64,000 nucleotides of DNA from Candidatus Saccharimonadota bacterium (GCA_030529385.1 JAUMWY010000001.1:88479-152478); one strand, 5' to 3'. Counted from the stretch's first letter, positions 41,430 through 51,498 are shown. Notes: generated by a model from the sequence alone, not told the origin. Numbers and translations: made by a program.

Positions 41430-42473
41430 TTACGCGTCCGCTTCCTTCACCTTCTCACGCACCTTGGCGTCAATCTCCGCCAGCACCTCTGGATTCTGCT
41501 TCAAATAATCCTTCGCCTTATCGCGACCCTGGCCGATTGTCGCGTCATTATACTTATAAAACGCGCCAGACTTGGCCACAATCTCGTGCTGCACCGCCAA
41601 ATCCAAAATGTCACCAGTCTTAGAAATACCCTCATTATACATAATGTCAAACTCAGCCACGCGGAATGGCGGCGCAATCTTGTTCTTCACCACCTTAATC
41701 TTGGTGCGGTTACCGATAATATCATCACCGACTTTGATCTGGCCAATCCGGCGGATATCCACCCGCTGCGACGCATAAAACTTCAGCGCATTACCGCCGG
41801 TGGTTGTCTCAGGATTGCCAAACATCACGCCAATCTTCATGCGAATCTGATTAATGAAAATCACCGTCGCCTTTGACTTATTGATGATGCCGGTCAGCTT
41901 GCGCAGTGCTTGACTCATCAATCGCGCCTGCAGACCCATGTGCGAATCACCCATATCGCCATCAATTTCCGCCTGTGGCGTCAAGGCCGCCACTGAGTCC
42001 ACCACGATGAGATCCACCGCATTTGAGCGCACCAAGGTTTCGGTAATTTCCAGCGCCTGTTCGCCGTTGTCCGGCTGCGCTACCAGCAGATTATCGGTGT
42101 CGACGCCCAGTTTCTTGGCGTAGCTTGGATCCAGCGCATGCTCCGCGTCCACAAAGGCCGCCGTGCCGCCCTGCTTCTGAATTTCAGCAATAGCGTGCAG
42201 CGTCAGCGTCGTCTTACCGCTTGACTCTGGGCCATAAATCTCAATAATGCGCCCCTTTGGATACCCGCCACCCAAGGCCAAGTCCAAACTCAAAGCACCC
42301 GACGGAATCACCTCTACATCCGCCTGATGAAATTCACCCAACTTCATAATAGAGCCGTCACCAAACTGCTTGGTGATCTGATCCATCGCCAGGCCCAGCG
42401 CCTTCAACTTACCCTCATCAACTTTCTTCTCTACCGCTACCTCAGCCGCCTTTTTATCATGTGCTTTTGCCAT
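41430..42473 (-). CDS. recA: Recombinase A
   Basis: 347 residues; strand exchange in repair and in recombination of imported DNA. Walker [10 protein letters not shown] (about 75), VDAEHALDP, Walker [11 protein letters not shown], the loop-2 region with [12 protein letters not shown] and a C-terminal domain ending [10 protein letters not shown] are all present. Shine-Dalgarno GGGGGAG precedes ATG 42473; TATAAT about 30 bases up lies in the divergent promoter with the pilin-like gene at 42539. No SOS (LexA) box was seen by eye. Confidence 0.98.
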   Translation of the reverse strand: MAKAHDKKAAEVAVEKKVDEGKLKALGLAMDQITKQFGDGSIMKLGEFHQADVEVIPSGALSLDLALGGGYPKGRIIEIYGPESSGKTTLTLHAIAEIQKQGGTAAFVDAEHALDPSYAKKLGVDTDNLLVAQPDNGEQALEITETLVRSNAVDLIVVDSVAALTPQAEIDGDMGDSHMGLQARLMSQALRKLTGIINKSKATVIFINQIRMKIGVMFGNPETTTGGNALKFYASQRVDIRRIGQIKVGDDIIGNRTKIKVVKNKIAPPFRVAEFDIMYNEGISKTGDILDLAVQHEIVAKSGAFYKYNDATIGQGRDKAKDYLKQNPEVLAEIDAKVREKVKEADA

Positions 42474-42538
42474 ATTACTCCCCCTTTACTACTAGCTTTA
42501 TTATACCGTCAAAGCAAAAAATTTGCTATAATACCCCT

Positions 42539-42931
42539 ATGGATCAGCAAAAGGGCTTTACGGTTATTGAAATTATTATTGTTATTGCATTTCTCCTGGT
42601 CGCGGCGGGTGTTGGCCTTAGTCAGCACACTCGCGTCACCAATGAAACCCATAACGCCCAGAAGCGCACCGCCATTAATGCCATCTACTACAGCCTGGAG
42701 GAAGACTTCTACAAGCGGCAAAAATTCTACCCAGAAACCATCAATGACGACACGCTACCAACTATGGACAAGGAGCTACTGACCGACCCGCAGGGCAAAA
42801 AAATTGGCGATGGCGCGTCAGCATATCGCTATGAACCAACCAATTGTCGTGACGGCAAATGCACCGCGTACACCCTGCGCGCACTACTACACAATGAAGC
42901 CGACTTCGTGAAAGAAAGCCGCAATAAGTAG
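42539..42931 (+). CDS. Prepilin-like protein (type IV pilin N-terminus)
   Basis: 130 residues. The prepilin peptidase site KGFTVIE (cleavage after Gly6) is followed by the usual hydrophobic helix (IIIVIAFLLVAAGVGL). The C-terminal domain has one Cys pair (NCRDGKC). ATG 42539 sits 6 nt after TATAAT and has no Shine-Dalgarno (leaderless). It is divergent from recA, far from both the pil operon and the pilin cluster at 51.5 kb; a minor pilin or DNA-uptake pilin role is possible. Confidence 0.88.
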   Translation: MDQQKGFTVIEIIIVIAFLLVAAGVGLSQHTRVTNETHNAQKRTAINAIYYSLEEDFYKRQKFYPETINDDTLPTMDKELLTDPQGKKIGDGASAYRYEPTNCRDGKCTAYTLRALLHNEADFVKESRNK

Positions 42932-43774
42932 CTAATCATCAACTGGCCGGCCATTTTTAAAGGCTTCAATGGCGTTATTGAGAATAGCGATTTGTCGCTT
43001 TGGGTTGGCGACATAGTGAAACACATAGGTCGTTTCCTCGCCCTCAGTACTGAGGCGGATGGTACCGTAATTAAACAGCATCTGCACAATGCCATCCTGT
43101 CGGAAGCTAGCGTCCTCAATGCTACCCAGACTGACCGTCTGTTCATGACGGGAAAATAAACTGTGTTGGATTTCCTGAATCACACTTTCGTTGGTCATGA
43201 AAAACTGATTCTGCAAATAAACCCATAGCGCCACCGCACCACCCATCACTGTCAACAAAACGAACAGTAGCGCAATGCCGAAAATCATCTCTGGACTTGG
43301 CATCATGGTTACCGTCATGGTGGTAATGAGTGATGGGTACAGCGCAGCAAACGCCAAAATCGCAATCGCCAGCACCGCCGTAATCATCATAGGGATAACA
43401 ATACCGATTGGATGCCGCTTAATATCCAAAATAACGTACTCCGCCTCACTAAGATTCAAAAACGGGTAGCGACGAACCGATGCCTCATGCTTTTGGCGCA
43501 CCTCATCGCTCACCTGAAAGGGCTGCGGATCAAGCGGGCGAGTAGTATGGACAACTTGCGGCTCATTCGCATACTGAGTACGAATTCGCGGATCAAAATT
43601 ATGACCATCAGCCACTTCTGGCCGCGCTGTCACGTGCGACGAGCGCATTGATGGCTCGGGCGAGATTGGCGGCGCCTCTGATGGAGTTGCTGGCGGATGA
43701 AGATAGAGCGGCCGACCCTGCGCGTCATACGCCACCGGCTGCGGCGTGTTGTCATGTGGGTTCGGCGTATTCAT
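42932..43774 (-). CDS. Membrane protein with PH-like (bPH/YdbT) domain
   Basis: 280 residues. The N-terminal 100 residues are Pro-rich and hydrophilic. YPFLNLSEAEYVILDIKRHP leads into two or three helices (about 120-150 and 165-185) and then a bacterial PH-like domain (FMTNESVIQEIQHSLFSRHEQTVSLGSIEDASF), followed by GTIRLSTEGEETTYVF. Such proteins are often membrane-associated and of unknown role. TATAGT ends 6 nt before ATG 43774. The stop is directly adjacent to that of the convergent pilin gene. Confidence 0.8.
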   Translation of the reverse strand: MNTPNPHDNTPQPVAYDAQGRPLYLHPPATPSEAPPISPEPSMRSSHVTARPEVADGHNFDPRIRTQYANEPQVVHTTRPLDPQPFQVSDEVRQKHEASVRRYPFLNLSEAEYVILDIKRHPIGIVIPMMITAVLAIAILAFAALYPSLITTMTVTMMPSPEMIFGIALLFVLLTVMGGAVALWVYLQNQFFMTNESVIQEIQHSLFSRHEQTVSLGSIEDASFRQDGIVQMLFNYGTIRLSTEGEETTYVFHYVANPKRQIAILNNAIEAFKNGRPVDD

Positions 43775-43798
43775 ATGATTACTATACTACAATTCCGC

Positions 43799-44797
43799 CT
43801 ATTTTGCTAGGTGTCGTTTGGCTTTCGGCGTCACCCGCCGGCCGCGTGGAGTGCGTTCAATAAAGCCGATTTGCAATAGGTACGGTTCATAAAAATCCTC
43901 AATAGTCGTCGCTTCATCACCAGTCAGCGCTGCAATCGTCGTCAGCCCCACAGGATTGTCGCCATAATGCTCAAGCATAGCGCCCAGCAAATGCCGATCC
44001 GCCGCGTCCAGTCCCAGCTCATCCACCTCCAACATCGTCAAGGCTTTTGTTGTCATTTCCACATCAATAATGCCATCACCGTTGACATCGGCATAGTCGC
44101 GCACCCGCTTCAAAAGGCGGTTGGCAATACGCGGCGTCAGGCGCGCCCGGGTGGACAGCAATGCCGCCGATTCATCGTGAATTGACGACTGCAAGATACC
44201 GGCCGCCCGCTGGATAATTTGCGCAATCTCCGCCGGTGTGTAAAATTCCAACCGATGTACATGCCCGAACCGATCGCGCAGTGGCGCCGCCAGACTCCCC
44301 GTCCGTGTCGTCGCACCAATCACCGTAAAACGCGGCACATCCAGCCGAATTGAGCGCGCTGCTGGACCCTTACCGATGACGATGTCCAATTTAAAATCTT
44401 CCATCGCCGAATACAGCACCTCTTCAACCGACCGGCTCAAGCGGTGAATCTCGTCAATAAACAAAATATCACCGTCCTGCAGATTGGTTAAAATTGACGC
44501 CAAATCACCGGCCTTTTCAATCGCTGGCCCGGCCGTCACCCGAATATTGGCGCCCATTTCATTGGCAATCACCGTCGCCATAGTGGTCTTGCCCAGCCCT
44601 GGCGGCCCATAAAGCAGCACGTGATCCAGCGATTCAGCGCGCTTTTTAGCCGCCTCAATCGCCAAACGCAAATTGCGCTTCAGTCGTTCCTGCCCGATAT
44701 ACTCATCAAACCGCTGTGGTCGCAGACTCACTTCAACCGCCTGTTCAGCGGCATCGTCGGCGTGGGTGCTGGTATCAACAATCCGTTCAATAGCCAT
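43799..44797 (-). CDS. ruvB: Holliday junction branch-migration helicase RuvB
   Basis: 332 residues: Walker [10 protein letters not shown], Walker [11 protein letters not shown], sensor-1 IGATTRTG, the arginine finger region PLRDRFG, and a C-terminal winged helix ([16 protein letters not shown]). TACAAT ends exactly 6 nt before ATG 44797, and that box is made of the last codons and stop of the upstream HD gene, 4 nt away. ruvA and ruvC are nearby but in separate units. Confidence 0.97.
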   Translation of the reverse strand: MAIERIVDTSTHADDAAEQAVEVSLRPQRFDEYIGQERLKRNLRLAIEAAKKRAESLDHVLLYGPPGLGKTTMATVIANEMGANIRVTAGPAIEKAGDLASILTNLQDGDILFIDEIHRLSRSVEEVLYSAMEDFKLDIVIGKGPAARSIRLDVPRFTVIGATTRTGSLAAPLRDRFGHVHRLEFYTPAEIAQIIQRAAGILQSSIHDESAALLSTRARLTPRIANRLLKRVRDYADVNGDGIIDVEMTTKALTMLEVDELGLDAADRHLLGAMLEHYGDNPVGLTTIAALTGDEATTIEDFYEPYLLQIGFIERTPRGRRVTPKAKRHLAK

Positions 44798-44801
44798 ATG
44801 A

Positions 44802-45590
44802 CTATTGTATCATCTGCGTCACGCCCGGCCACTCATCCTCAAGCGCAGGCTCCTCAAGGCCATCCTGTGTGATATACCGACGATTTTGCTGCACACGCGC
44901 TACCATTGCTTGAATGGTCGCCCTAGGAACTTGTAGTGCATGCATGTCCCACTCTAATGCAATCGCATAAGCGTCAAGAAACTTTGCCTCCAGCTCCTGA
45001 AACTCCGGCCATGACAAATGCTGACATTCCTCATGCCGAAACCGCAGCGCGTATTGCGTGAACTGCGCTTCATCGCACGACCAAACATAGCCAAGATCAG
45101 CGTGATGTAGCAGCTTAGCACGGGCGGTATCACGCCGCTGTTTCTCTGGATCCATAATCGTGCCTAAAATAGCCTCCGTTGCTATCAACAACTGATCAGA
45201 ATCCAGCACCATACCGCCCTCATTCCACAGCTGGCCTGCCGCATAGATCTCATTCGTCTCGTGACGCGCCGCCTCGGCAGTATATAGCCCCGCATCATGT
45301 GCGGCCGCTGCCAGTAGCAGTACTGGCCACTCGTTTTTGTCCTGCAGCTGCGGCGCGCCGGCCCTATCAAGCAGCCACTTGGTTGCACGCATCACATCAA
45401 GCCCGTGCGCCGCTTGATGGTAGGCTTCTTTTGGATATTGCCCCAGTAAGCGCACCGCAATCAACTGATGATCCCGGTCAGGCAACAGCTCCTCCAGCGT
45501 TTGTGCACAGTAATCAACAAGCTGCTCGCTCGTCGCCTGCTTATTCTCAACATGCTTCTCAATAGGCCACGCGGCCGCCGCTTCACTCAT
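44802..45590 (-). CDS. HD-domain phosphohydrolase-like protein
   Basis: 262 residues. HD superfamily pattern: [14 protein letters not shown] (first His), [13 protein letters not shown] (HD pair) and [11 protein letters not shown] (downstream His/Asp). Likely a metal-dependent phosphohydrolase of a nucleotide or phosphodiester; substrate unknown. TATAAT ends 6 nt before ATG 45590 (leaderless). It lies between ruvA and ruvB on the same strand and its 3' end supplies the ruvB -10 box. Confidence 0.8.
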   Translation of the reverse strand: MSEAAAAWPIEKHVENKQATSEQLVDYCAQTLEELLPDRDHQLIAVRLLGQYPKEAYHQAAHGLDVMRATKWLLDRAGAPQLQDKNEWPVLLLAAAAHDAGLYTAEAARHETNEIYAAGQLWNEGGMVLDSDQLLIATEAILGTIMDPEKQRRDTARAKLLHHADLGYVWSCDEAQFTQYALRFRHEECQHLSWPEFQELEAKFLDAYAIALEWDMHALQVPRATIQAMVARVQQNRRYITQDGLEEPALEDEWPGVTQMIQ

Positions 45591-45626
45591 ACTTTCATTA
45601 TAGCAGATTTTATATATTTTGTCAAA

Positions 45627-46205
45627 TTAACGAGTCTTGAGCGCTTCTGTTACTCGCTGGGCTGTCGGCAGATTCGGATCAATTCCCTCCAGGGCTTTTG
45701 AGGCGTCCGCCAGCGTGTAACCCAGCGCCATCAGCGCCTCCAGCGCCTCATCAGCCGTAGCTAGTTCCGTTTGCACTGGCGCATCCTGACGGCCATACTG
45801 CGTCGGCAAGCCAACCTTATCGCTCAAGTCCACCACCACGCGCTCGGCGGTTTTCTTACCGACACCGGCCGCCTTTTGAATAAATGCTGCGTCAGCATTG
45901 GCGATGGCATTGCGCACCGCCTCGGCATCACCCAGACTCAAAATTGCCAGCGCTGCCTTTGGCCCAACTCCCTGCACCGTAATCAGTAGCTCAAACAACT
46001 TTTTGGCCGCCAAAGTAGAAAAACCAAACAATTCCTCGGCCTGCTCGCGCACATGATGATAGGTGTAGAGCTTCAGCGGCTCGCCCAATACTGGACCATC
46101 AAAATCACCGGCCGGCACCGCTACTTCATAGCCAATACCGCCAACATCAATCACTAGCGCGCCATTAAACTTCTCCGCTACCGTACCTGAAACATGTGCA
46201 ATCAT
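45627..46205 (-). CDS. ruvA: Holliday junction DNA-binding protein RuvA
   Basis: 192 residues: N-terminal OB fold (MIAHVSGTVAEK ... YEVAVPAGDF), double helix-hairpin-helix (LITVQGVGPKAALAIL and KAAGVGKKTAERVVVDL) and a C-terminal RuvB-binding domain. An ATG three codons earlier (46214) lies inside the TATAATG of the -10 box, so ATG 46205 is the likely start (7 nt spacing). Divergent from HTH-murA. Confidence 0.96.
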   Translation of the reverse strand: MIAHVSGTVAEKFNGALVIDVGGIGYEVAVPAGDFDGPVLGEPLKLYTYHHVREQAEELFGFSTLAAKKLFELLITVQGVGPKAALAILSLGDAEAVRNAIANADAAFIQKAAGVGKKTAERVVVDLSDKVGLPTQYGRQDAPVQTELATADEALEALMALGYTLADASKALEGIDPNLPTAQRVTEALKTR

Positions 46206-46230
46206 ATGATTCATTATACCATTTGGATTT

Positions 46231-46248
46231 TATATCATGTTTGATATA
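46231..46248 (+). promoter_or_regulatory. Putative operator overlapping the murA -10 box
   Basis: TATATCA and TGATATA form a perfect 7-bp inverted repeat with a TGTT centre (46231-46248). It overlaps the TATAAT (46245-46250) of HTH-murA and lies in the divergent promoter with ruvA. Its place and symmetry fit binding by a dimeric XRE-type helix-turn-helix, such as the one fused to MurA itself. Confidence 0.5.
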
Positions 46249-46256
46249 ATTGACGT

Positions 46257-47780
46257 ATGAAAACGAATCGCTACCTTGCAAAAATCGGCGCGCTGATCGC
46301 CGAAAATCGCCAACGAAAAGATATGACACAGGCGCAGCTGGCTGAAGCGATTGGCACCTCACAAAGCGCCATCCATCGCATTGAAAACGGTGGTCAAAAT
46401 GTCAGTTTGGAGATGCTAGCCCGCATTAGCGATGTACTAAGTAGCAGCGTCGTGACGCTGAATAAATCGGGCAAGGTTAATTTCCGGGTACACGGCGGCA
46501 CAAAGCTGTCCGGTGAGATACGAGTGAAAACTAGTAAAAATGCCGCAGTCGGATTACTCTGTGCCAGCCTGCTCAACAAGGGCAAGACGACGCTGCGCAA
46601 GGTGGCGCGGATTGAAGAAGTCAACCGGATTATTGAGGTGCTTAATTCTATCGGCGTGAAGACCAAGTGGCTGGACGATAATGACCTGGAAATTGTACCG
46701 CCAGCACGCCTCAAACTGGAGGATATGGACATTGAGGCGGCCAAGCGCACCCGATCTATTATTATGTTCCTCGGCCCACTGCTGCATCAGTATGCTGATT
46801 TCCAGCTGCCATTTACCGGCGGCTGTAACTTAGGTAAGCGCACGGTAGAGCCGCATTTGAGTGGCTTGGCAGCCTTTGGCTTGTCGGTTACGGCGGAAAC
46901 AGATTATTATCACGCCACTACTAACCCTACGACTGGCGACCGGACCATCCTACTAACCGAGCGCGGCGACACAGTGACGGAAAATGTCATTATGGCAGCG
47001 GCTATGTCACCGCATACCACGATAATCCGTAACGCCAGCCCGAATTATATGGTGCAGGATATTTGTTTTTACTTGCAAAAACTGGGAGTGAGCATTGAAG
47101 GTATTGGCACCACGACACTGACCATCACCGGCCGAGCGACGATTAATAAAAACCTTGATTATTATCCAAGCGAGGACCCGATTGAAGCGATGAGTTTTAT
47201 CGCGGCGGCAGCGGTGACTGATTCGGAAATCACGATTCGCCGAGCGCCGATTGAGTTTTTGGAAATTGAATTGGCGACATTAGCGGGTATGGGATTAGGG
47301 TTTGAGCTAAGTGAAGAATATCGCGCTAATAATGGCAAAACTCGGCTGGTTGATATTCATCTGCGCCATTCAACGCTGCACGCACCAAAAGATAAACTGC
47401 ATGCCCTGCCATTCCCGGGGATTAATATGGACAATCTGCCGTTTTTGGGGCTGATTGCCACGGCCGCTAAGGGGCGAACGCTAGTGCATGACTGGAGTTA
47501 TGAAAATCGAGCGATTTATTTTACGGAGCTGAGTCGGCTGAATGCGCAGATTGAGCTGGTTGATCCGCACCGAGTCTATATCACCGGACCAACTCGCTGG
47601 AAGCCGGCGGATATGGTGGCGCCACCCGCCCTGCGACCAAGTGTAGTGATTTTATTGGCGATGCTGGCAGCACCAGGTGAGTCAATGCTGCGTGATGTCT
47701 ATTCAATCAACCGTGGCTATGAGGAATTGGCCGAGCGACTCAATTCGCTGGGAGCGCGGATTGAAGTGGTGAATGAATAG
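46257..47780 (+). CDS. murA: XRE helix-turn-helix fused to UDP-GlcNAc enolpyruvyl transferase
   Basis: 507 residues. Residues 1-65 are an XRE/HTH_3 DNA-binding domain (MTQAQLAEAIGTSQSAIHRIENG). Residues 72-507 are MurA, the first committed step of peptidoglycan synthesis: KTSKNAAVGLL (catalytic Lys near 94), active-site loop PFTGGCNLGKRTVEPH with Cys190 equivalent to E. coli Cys115, and C-terminal DVYSINRGYEELAERL. The Cys indicates the fosfomycin-sensitive type. TATAAT ends 6 nt before ATG 46257. The fusion to a DNA-binding domain plus a palindrome on its own -10 suggests feedback control, which is inference. Confidence 0.93.
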   Translation: MKTNRYLAKIGALIAENRQRKDMTQAQLAEAIGTSQSAIHRIENGGQNVSLEMLARISDVLSSSVVTLNKSGKVNFRVHGGTKLSGEIRVKTSKNAAVGLLCASLLNKGKTTLRKVARIEEVNRIIEVLNSIGVKTKWLDDNDLEIVPPARLKLEDMDIEAAKRTRSIIMFLGPLLHQYADFQLPFTGGCNLGKRTVEPHLSGLAAFGLSVTAETDYYHATTNPTTGDRTILLTERGDTVTENVIMAAAMSPHTTIIRNASPNYMVQDICFYLQKLGVSIEGIGTTTLTITGRATINKNLDYYPSEDPIEAMSFIAAAAVTDSEITIRRAPIEFLEIELATLAGMGLGFELSEEYRANNGKTRLVDIHLRHSTLHAPKDKLHALPFPGINMDNLPFLGLIATAAKGRTLVHDWSYENRAIYFTELSRLNAQIELVDPHRVYITGPTRWKPADMVAPPALRPSVVILLAMLAAPGESMLRDVYSINRGYEELAERLNSLGARIEVVNE

Positions 47781-47798
47781 CGTCATCTCTTTGCTGCA

Positions 47799-49577
47799 TT
47801 AGCGACAACGCGGCAACGTCGGCTGTTCCGGAAACAGGAATCGCAAATAATCCTTCAGCATGCGGGCGCCGGAAATGATTGGCAGATAGGCCTTTAGCTG
47901 CCGGCGCACCTGCTTTTGTAGCATTGCGTCAGTTTGCACGATGGCCGCTGCTTTATACATCGCCACATACAGCGACGCTACCTCGGCGTCATAGTCCTTA
48001 CCATTTACCTCCAAACAGGCGATTGGCTTAATATCAGCCACGCCACCGTCACTGGTGCTAATCAACACCTTCAGATTGGCAATATCCTTCTCCCATGAAG
48101 TACCACAAGCCTCCAGGCCGATCACCGGCACATTAATGGCAATATCAGAACCAATCGCCAGGGCGCGCCCTAATTCTTCGTCGTAATCCTGAATATAGTG
48201 CACTCGTTCGCGCAGAATTGGATCGCGGTCAATCAACTGCAAAATCTCCAGCAGCCGCTGATACATCACCGTGTCACCCTGGTGCACCTTGCCGGCCAAG
48301 ATATAATGCGCATTATGGCTTATCAAAATTTGCTTGAGCGTTTCTGGCTGTTCAAACGGCATATATGGCCGTTTATAATTGGCAAATCGTCGCTTAAAGT
48401 CAAACACCACGGCGCCGTCCGGAATCTGGACCGACTTGCCATACTGATCACGCCGATGCGCCAACACGCGGTTTAATTCCGTCCGGCCCGCCGCCTTCAA
48501 ACGGCGAATATCGGCCATATCCAACATATCTATCTGCGCCTCATACGTCTCGGTTGGCAAGCCAAACTTGTCCAAAATACCCAGTTCACCATACCGCGCC
48601 ATAATCTCCGGCAGCACCCAAGTGTGCATATCAATACCATTAGTTACCGCGTGGAACTTCACCCGCTCATTATTGCGGTCGCGAAAATTCGCTACCCGCG
48701 CATGCAGTTTTGACACACCATTTTTAGCCTCAGTAAGCTCAATCGCTAGTAAGTTTGGTCGCAATTTCTCATCACGGAACTGCTCCAGTACCCACTGCCG
48801 CACCGCATTACTACGAATATTTGGCAGCACCAACTTTTCAAATTGACTGCGGTGGAACTCTGGTTCAGCGGCCTGCAGCAGCGTATGATTAGTATACAGC
48901 GTATGCTTACGCACATAGACAATTGCCTCATACAGATTCATACCATTGCTGCACAACTCATCCAGCCGCGCCAGTGCTGCAAAAATCGTTGCCGTTTCAT
49001 TCAGCTGAATCACCGCCGGCTTAGCTCCGACCAGCTTCAGCGCCTTATAACCACCAAAACCCAGAGCGACTTCTTGATACAGGCGATGATCGCCCGACCC
49101 CTCCCCCTCATACAATTGGCCAAAGTTCGGCTCGGAAATAGTCACAAATTGGGTTGAGCCAAGGGTTTTGGTAAACACGCTCAAACTAGTATCAGGAAAG
49201 CCGGCCGACGAAATACTGACCTCGTCAATATACTGAAAACCATGCTCCTGCGGCGATACCGCCTCGCTATATTCAGTCTGCGCCAAACCATCAATCCGCT
49301 GATGCGATTCACTGCGATAAAATGGTGTCACGACCACAAAGGGCACTTCCAGCCGCTCGGCGACACGTCGCGTATCCGCCGCCAACACCCCCAGGCCGCC
49401 GCCGCCCTTTATGCCATTAGCCTTGTCATAAATTTCCATCGTCCAGTAAACATAGGGCCGGCTGTCCGACAACTGATGCGTTAAACTAGAACGATTAATC
49501 AGGTTATAAAATTCCGAGGCATCCTCAATGTCTTGCGGCTGATATTTCGGTGGTTCAGTATACGAATATGGATCCAT
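47799..49577 (-). CDS. Alpha-glucan (glycogen/maltodextrin) phosphorylase-like GT35 protein
   Basis: 592 residues. It shows signatures of the short phosphorylase branch: YWTMEIYDKANGIKGGGGLG near 45-64 followed by VLAADTRR, VIQLNETATIFAALARL, YTNHTLLQAAEPEFHRSQ, FHAVTNGIDMHTW, RRFANYKRP and LKVLISTSDGGVADIKP. It would release glucose-1-phosphate from alpha-glucans and feed glycolysis. At 592 residues it is shorter than E. coli GlgP (about 815). Shine-Dalgarno AAAGGG precedes ATG 49577. The pyridoxal-phosphate Lys could not be placed with confidence, so activity is not certain. Confidence 0.85.
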   Translation of the reverse strand: MDPYSYTEPPKYQPQDIEDASEFYNLINRSSLTHQLSDSRPYVYWTMEIYDKANGIKGGGGLGVLAADTRRVAERLEVPFVVVTPFYRSESHQRIDGLAQTEYSEAVSPQEHGFQYIDEVSISSAGFPDTSLSVFTKTLGSTQFVTISEPNFGQLYEGEGSGDHRLYQEVALGFGGYKALKLVGAKPAVIQLNETATIFAALARLDELCSNGMNLYEAIVYVRKHTLYTNHTLLQAAEPEFHRSQFEKLVLPNIRSNAVRQWVLEQFRDEKLRPNLLAIELTEAKNGVSKLHARVANFRDRNNERVKFHAVTNGIDMHTWVLPEIMARYGELGILDKFGLPTETYEAQIDMLDMADIRRLKAAGRTELNRVLAHRRDQYGKSVQIPDGAVVFDFKRRFANYKRPYMPFEQPETLKQILISHNAHYILAGKVHQGDTVMYQRLLEILQLIDRDPILRERVHYIQDYDEELGRALAIGSDIAINVPVIGLEACGTSWEKDIANLKVLISTSDGGVADIKPIACLEVNGKDYDAEVASLYVAMYKAAAIVQTDAMLQKQVRRQLKAYLPIISGARMLKDYLRFLFPEQPTLPRCR

Positions 49578-49608
49578 GATGCCCTTTTGGATTTAATCTT
49601 TGCAAAAA

Positions 49609-49683
49609 TGGTGCGGGCGGCGAGAATCGAACTCGCATCACTTGCTTGGAAGGCAGGTATATTAGCCATTATACGACGCCCGC
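49609..49683 (-). tRNA. tRNA-Gly (TCC), CCA encoded
   Basis: Acceptor GCGGGCG/CGCCCGC, T arm GCGAG/CTCGC, loop CTTCCAA giving TCC, CCA encoded. The anticodon stem has one C-A mismatch. Confidence 0.95.
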
Positions 49684-49723
49684 AACTCCTCCTATTGTAA
49701 CAAAAGAGTGGTATGATGAAAAG

Positions 49724-50200
49724 ATGAGGATTATTGGTATTGATCCAGGAACGGGCATTTTGGGGTTTGGTGTGATTGATGTACACGGTGGCCACTATCA
49801 ATTGGTAACGGCCGGCGTGATTCGCACACCAGCACATACACCATTAGACGAGCGGCTGGAGGAGATTTTTGATGGCCTAACGGATATTATCGCCGAAACT
49901 AAGCCGGACTGCATGTCAATTGAAAAACTGTTTTTTGCCCGCAATGTCACCACCGCTATCAGCGTGTCGCATGCTCGCGGTGTGGTGATGCTGGCGGGAC
50001 GTAAGGCGCACCTGCCTATCGCTGAATATACGCCGCTACAGATCAAGCAAACCCTGACCGGCTACGGTAAGGCCGATAAGAAACAGGTGCAGGAAATGGT
50101 GCGGCTGAATCTGCGGCTGAGTGAAGCACCGAAGCCGGATGATTGCGCCGATGCACTGGCCGCAGCCATTACTCATGCGGCAATGACGCGGATATCGTAG
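49724..50200 (+). CDS. ruvC: Crossover junction endodeoxyribonuclease RuvC
   Basis: 158 residues: IIGIDPGTGILGFGVID (first catalytic Asp), SIEKLFF (Glu), and the C-terminal PDDCADALAAAITH with the last Asp residues. It resolves Holliday junctions. The longer frame from 49646 runs through tRNA-Gly antisense. TATGAT ends 6 nt before ATG 49724 (leaderless). glyA follows after 29 nt with its own Shine-Dalgarno and a TATACT box. Confidence 0.96.
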   Translation: MRIIGIDPGTGILGFGVIDVHGGHYQLVTAGVIRTPAHTPLDERLEEIFDGLTDIIAETKPDCMSIEKLFFARNVTTAISVSHARGVVMLAGRKAHLPIAEYTPLQIKQTLTGYGKADKKQVQEMVRLNLRLSEAPKPDDCADALAAAITHAAMTRIS

Positions 50201-50229
50201 TATACTAAAAGAATAAGGGAGACAATACG

Positions 50230-51498
50230 ATGCAAGATGAGACAATTGCGGCCTTGATTGCGGCTGAAGCTAAGCGACAACAGACGGGGTTAGAATTAAT
50301 TCCCAGTGAAAATTATGTCTCGCCAAGTGTACTGACGGCGCTGGGCAGTGTGTTCACCAATAAATATTCCGAGGGCTATCCCGGCCGACGCTATTATGGC
50401 GGGCAATATAACACCGACCGGATTGAGCAATTAGCCATTGACCGCGCCAAGCAGTTATTCGGGGCGGATCACGCCAATGTCCAGCCGCATTCTGGCGCCC
50501 AGGCTAATGAGGCGGTATATTATGCCTGGTGCGATCCGGGCGACACAATTCTGGCGATGGATTTGGCGCACGGCGGGCATTTGACGCATGGAGCGCCAGT
50601 GACGCGCTCGGCCAGGGAGTATAATTTTGTGCGCTATGGCATGAAAGATGCGACAACTGGCGAAATTGATTATGATGAGCTGCGTGAATTGGCGTTGCAG
50701 CACCGACCAAAAATTATTCTGGCGGGCTTTTCGGCCTATCCACGGGAACTGGACTACGCCAAGTTTGCCGAGATTGGACGCGAGGTTGGCGCGCTGCTGG
50801 TGGCTGATATGTCGCATATTGCCGGGTTAATCGCCGGCGGCGTAGCGACCAATCCGTTTGACTACGGCTTTCACGTGATTACGACGACGACGCATAAAAC
50901 GCTGCGCGGGCCACGCGGTGGATTGATCTTATCAAAGGGCGTGGTGTCAAATCCACTGAAACGCCCAGAAAAAACCCTGGAAAATATTCCGACACTGATC
51001 GACCGCGCTGTCTTTCCTGGCACCCAGGGCGGCCCGCATATGCACACCATCGCCGCTAAAGCGGTGGCGTTTGGCGAAGCCTTGCAACCAGCATTCCGTG
51101 ACTATGCAGCACAGATTGTTGCCAATGCGGCGGCGTTAGCGGAGGAGTTACAGAATGGTGGCATCAAGCTGATTACCGGCGGCACGAGCAATCACCTGAT
51201 TTTGGCTGATATCTACGGCAGCCTAGGGATTGATGGCAAAGAAGCGCAGGAGCGACTGGAGGCCTGTGGCATCACCACTAACGCCAATACTATCCCAAAC
51301 GACACCCTACCACCATTTCGCCCCAGTGGCCTGCGCCTTGGCGCGCCAGCCATGACTACCCGCGGTATGAAAGAAGCCGAAGCGCGACAGATTGGCCAGT
51401 TGATTGTTGCAGCCCTGCACACCGACGATTTAGCCGCTCACGCCGCTATTCGTCATCAGGTAATCACCCTGGCGAAGCAGTTCCCGCTACCCCACTAA
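50230..51498 (+). CDS. glyA: Serine hydroxymethyltransferase
   Basis: 422 residues; PLP enzyme that makes glycine and 5,10-methylene-THF from serine, partner of FolD. LIPSENYVSPSVLTALGS, KYSEGYPGRRYYGG, the HSGAQANEAVY pocket and the PLP Lys in TTTTHKTLRGPRGG (about 223) are present. Shine-Dalgarno AAGGGAG precedes ATG 50230, with TATACT about 23 bases upstream. It ends 17 nt before a bidirectional terminator. Confidence 0.98.
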   Translation: MQDETIAALIAAEAKRQQTGLELIPSENYVSPSVLTALGSVFTNKYSEGYPGRRYYGGQYNTDRIEQLAIDRAKQLFGADHANVQPHSGAQANEAVYYAWCDPGDTILAMDLAHGGHLTHGAPVTRSAREYNFVRYGMKDATTGEIDYDELRELALQHRPKIILAGFSAYPRELDYAKFAEIGREVGALLVADMSHIAGLIAGGVATNPFDYGFHVITTTTHKTLRGPRGGLILSKGVVSNPLKRPEKTLENIPTLIDRAVFPGTQGGPHMHTIAAKAVAFGEALQPAFRDYAAQIVANAAALAEELQNGGIKLITGGTSNHLILADIYGSLGIDGKEAQERLEACGITTNANTIPNDTLPPFRPSGLRLGAPAMTTRGMKEAEARQIGQLIVAALHTDDLAAHAAIRHQVITLAKQFPLPH

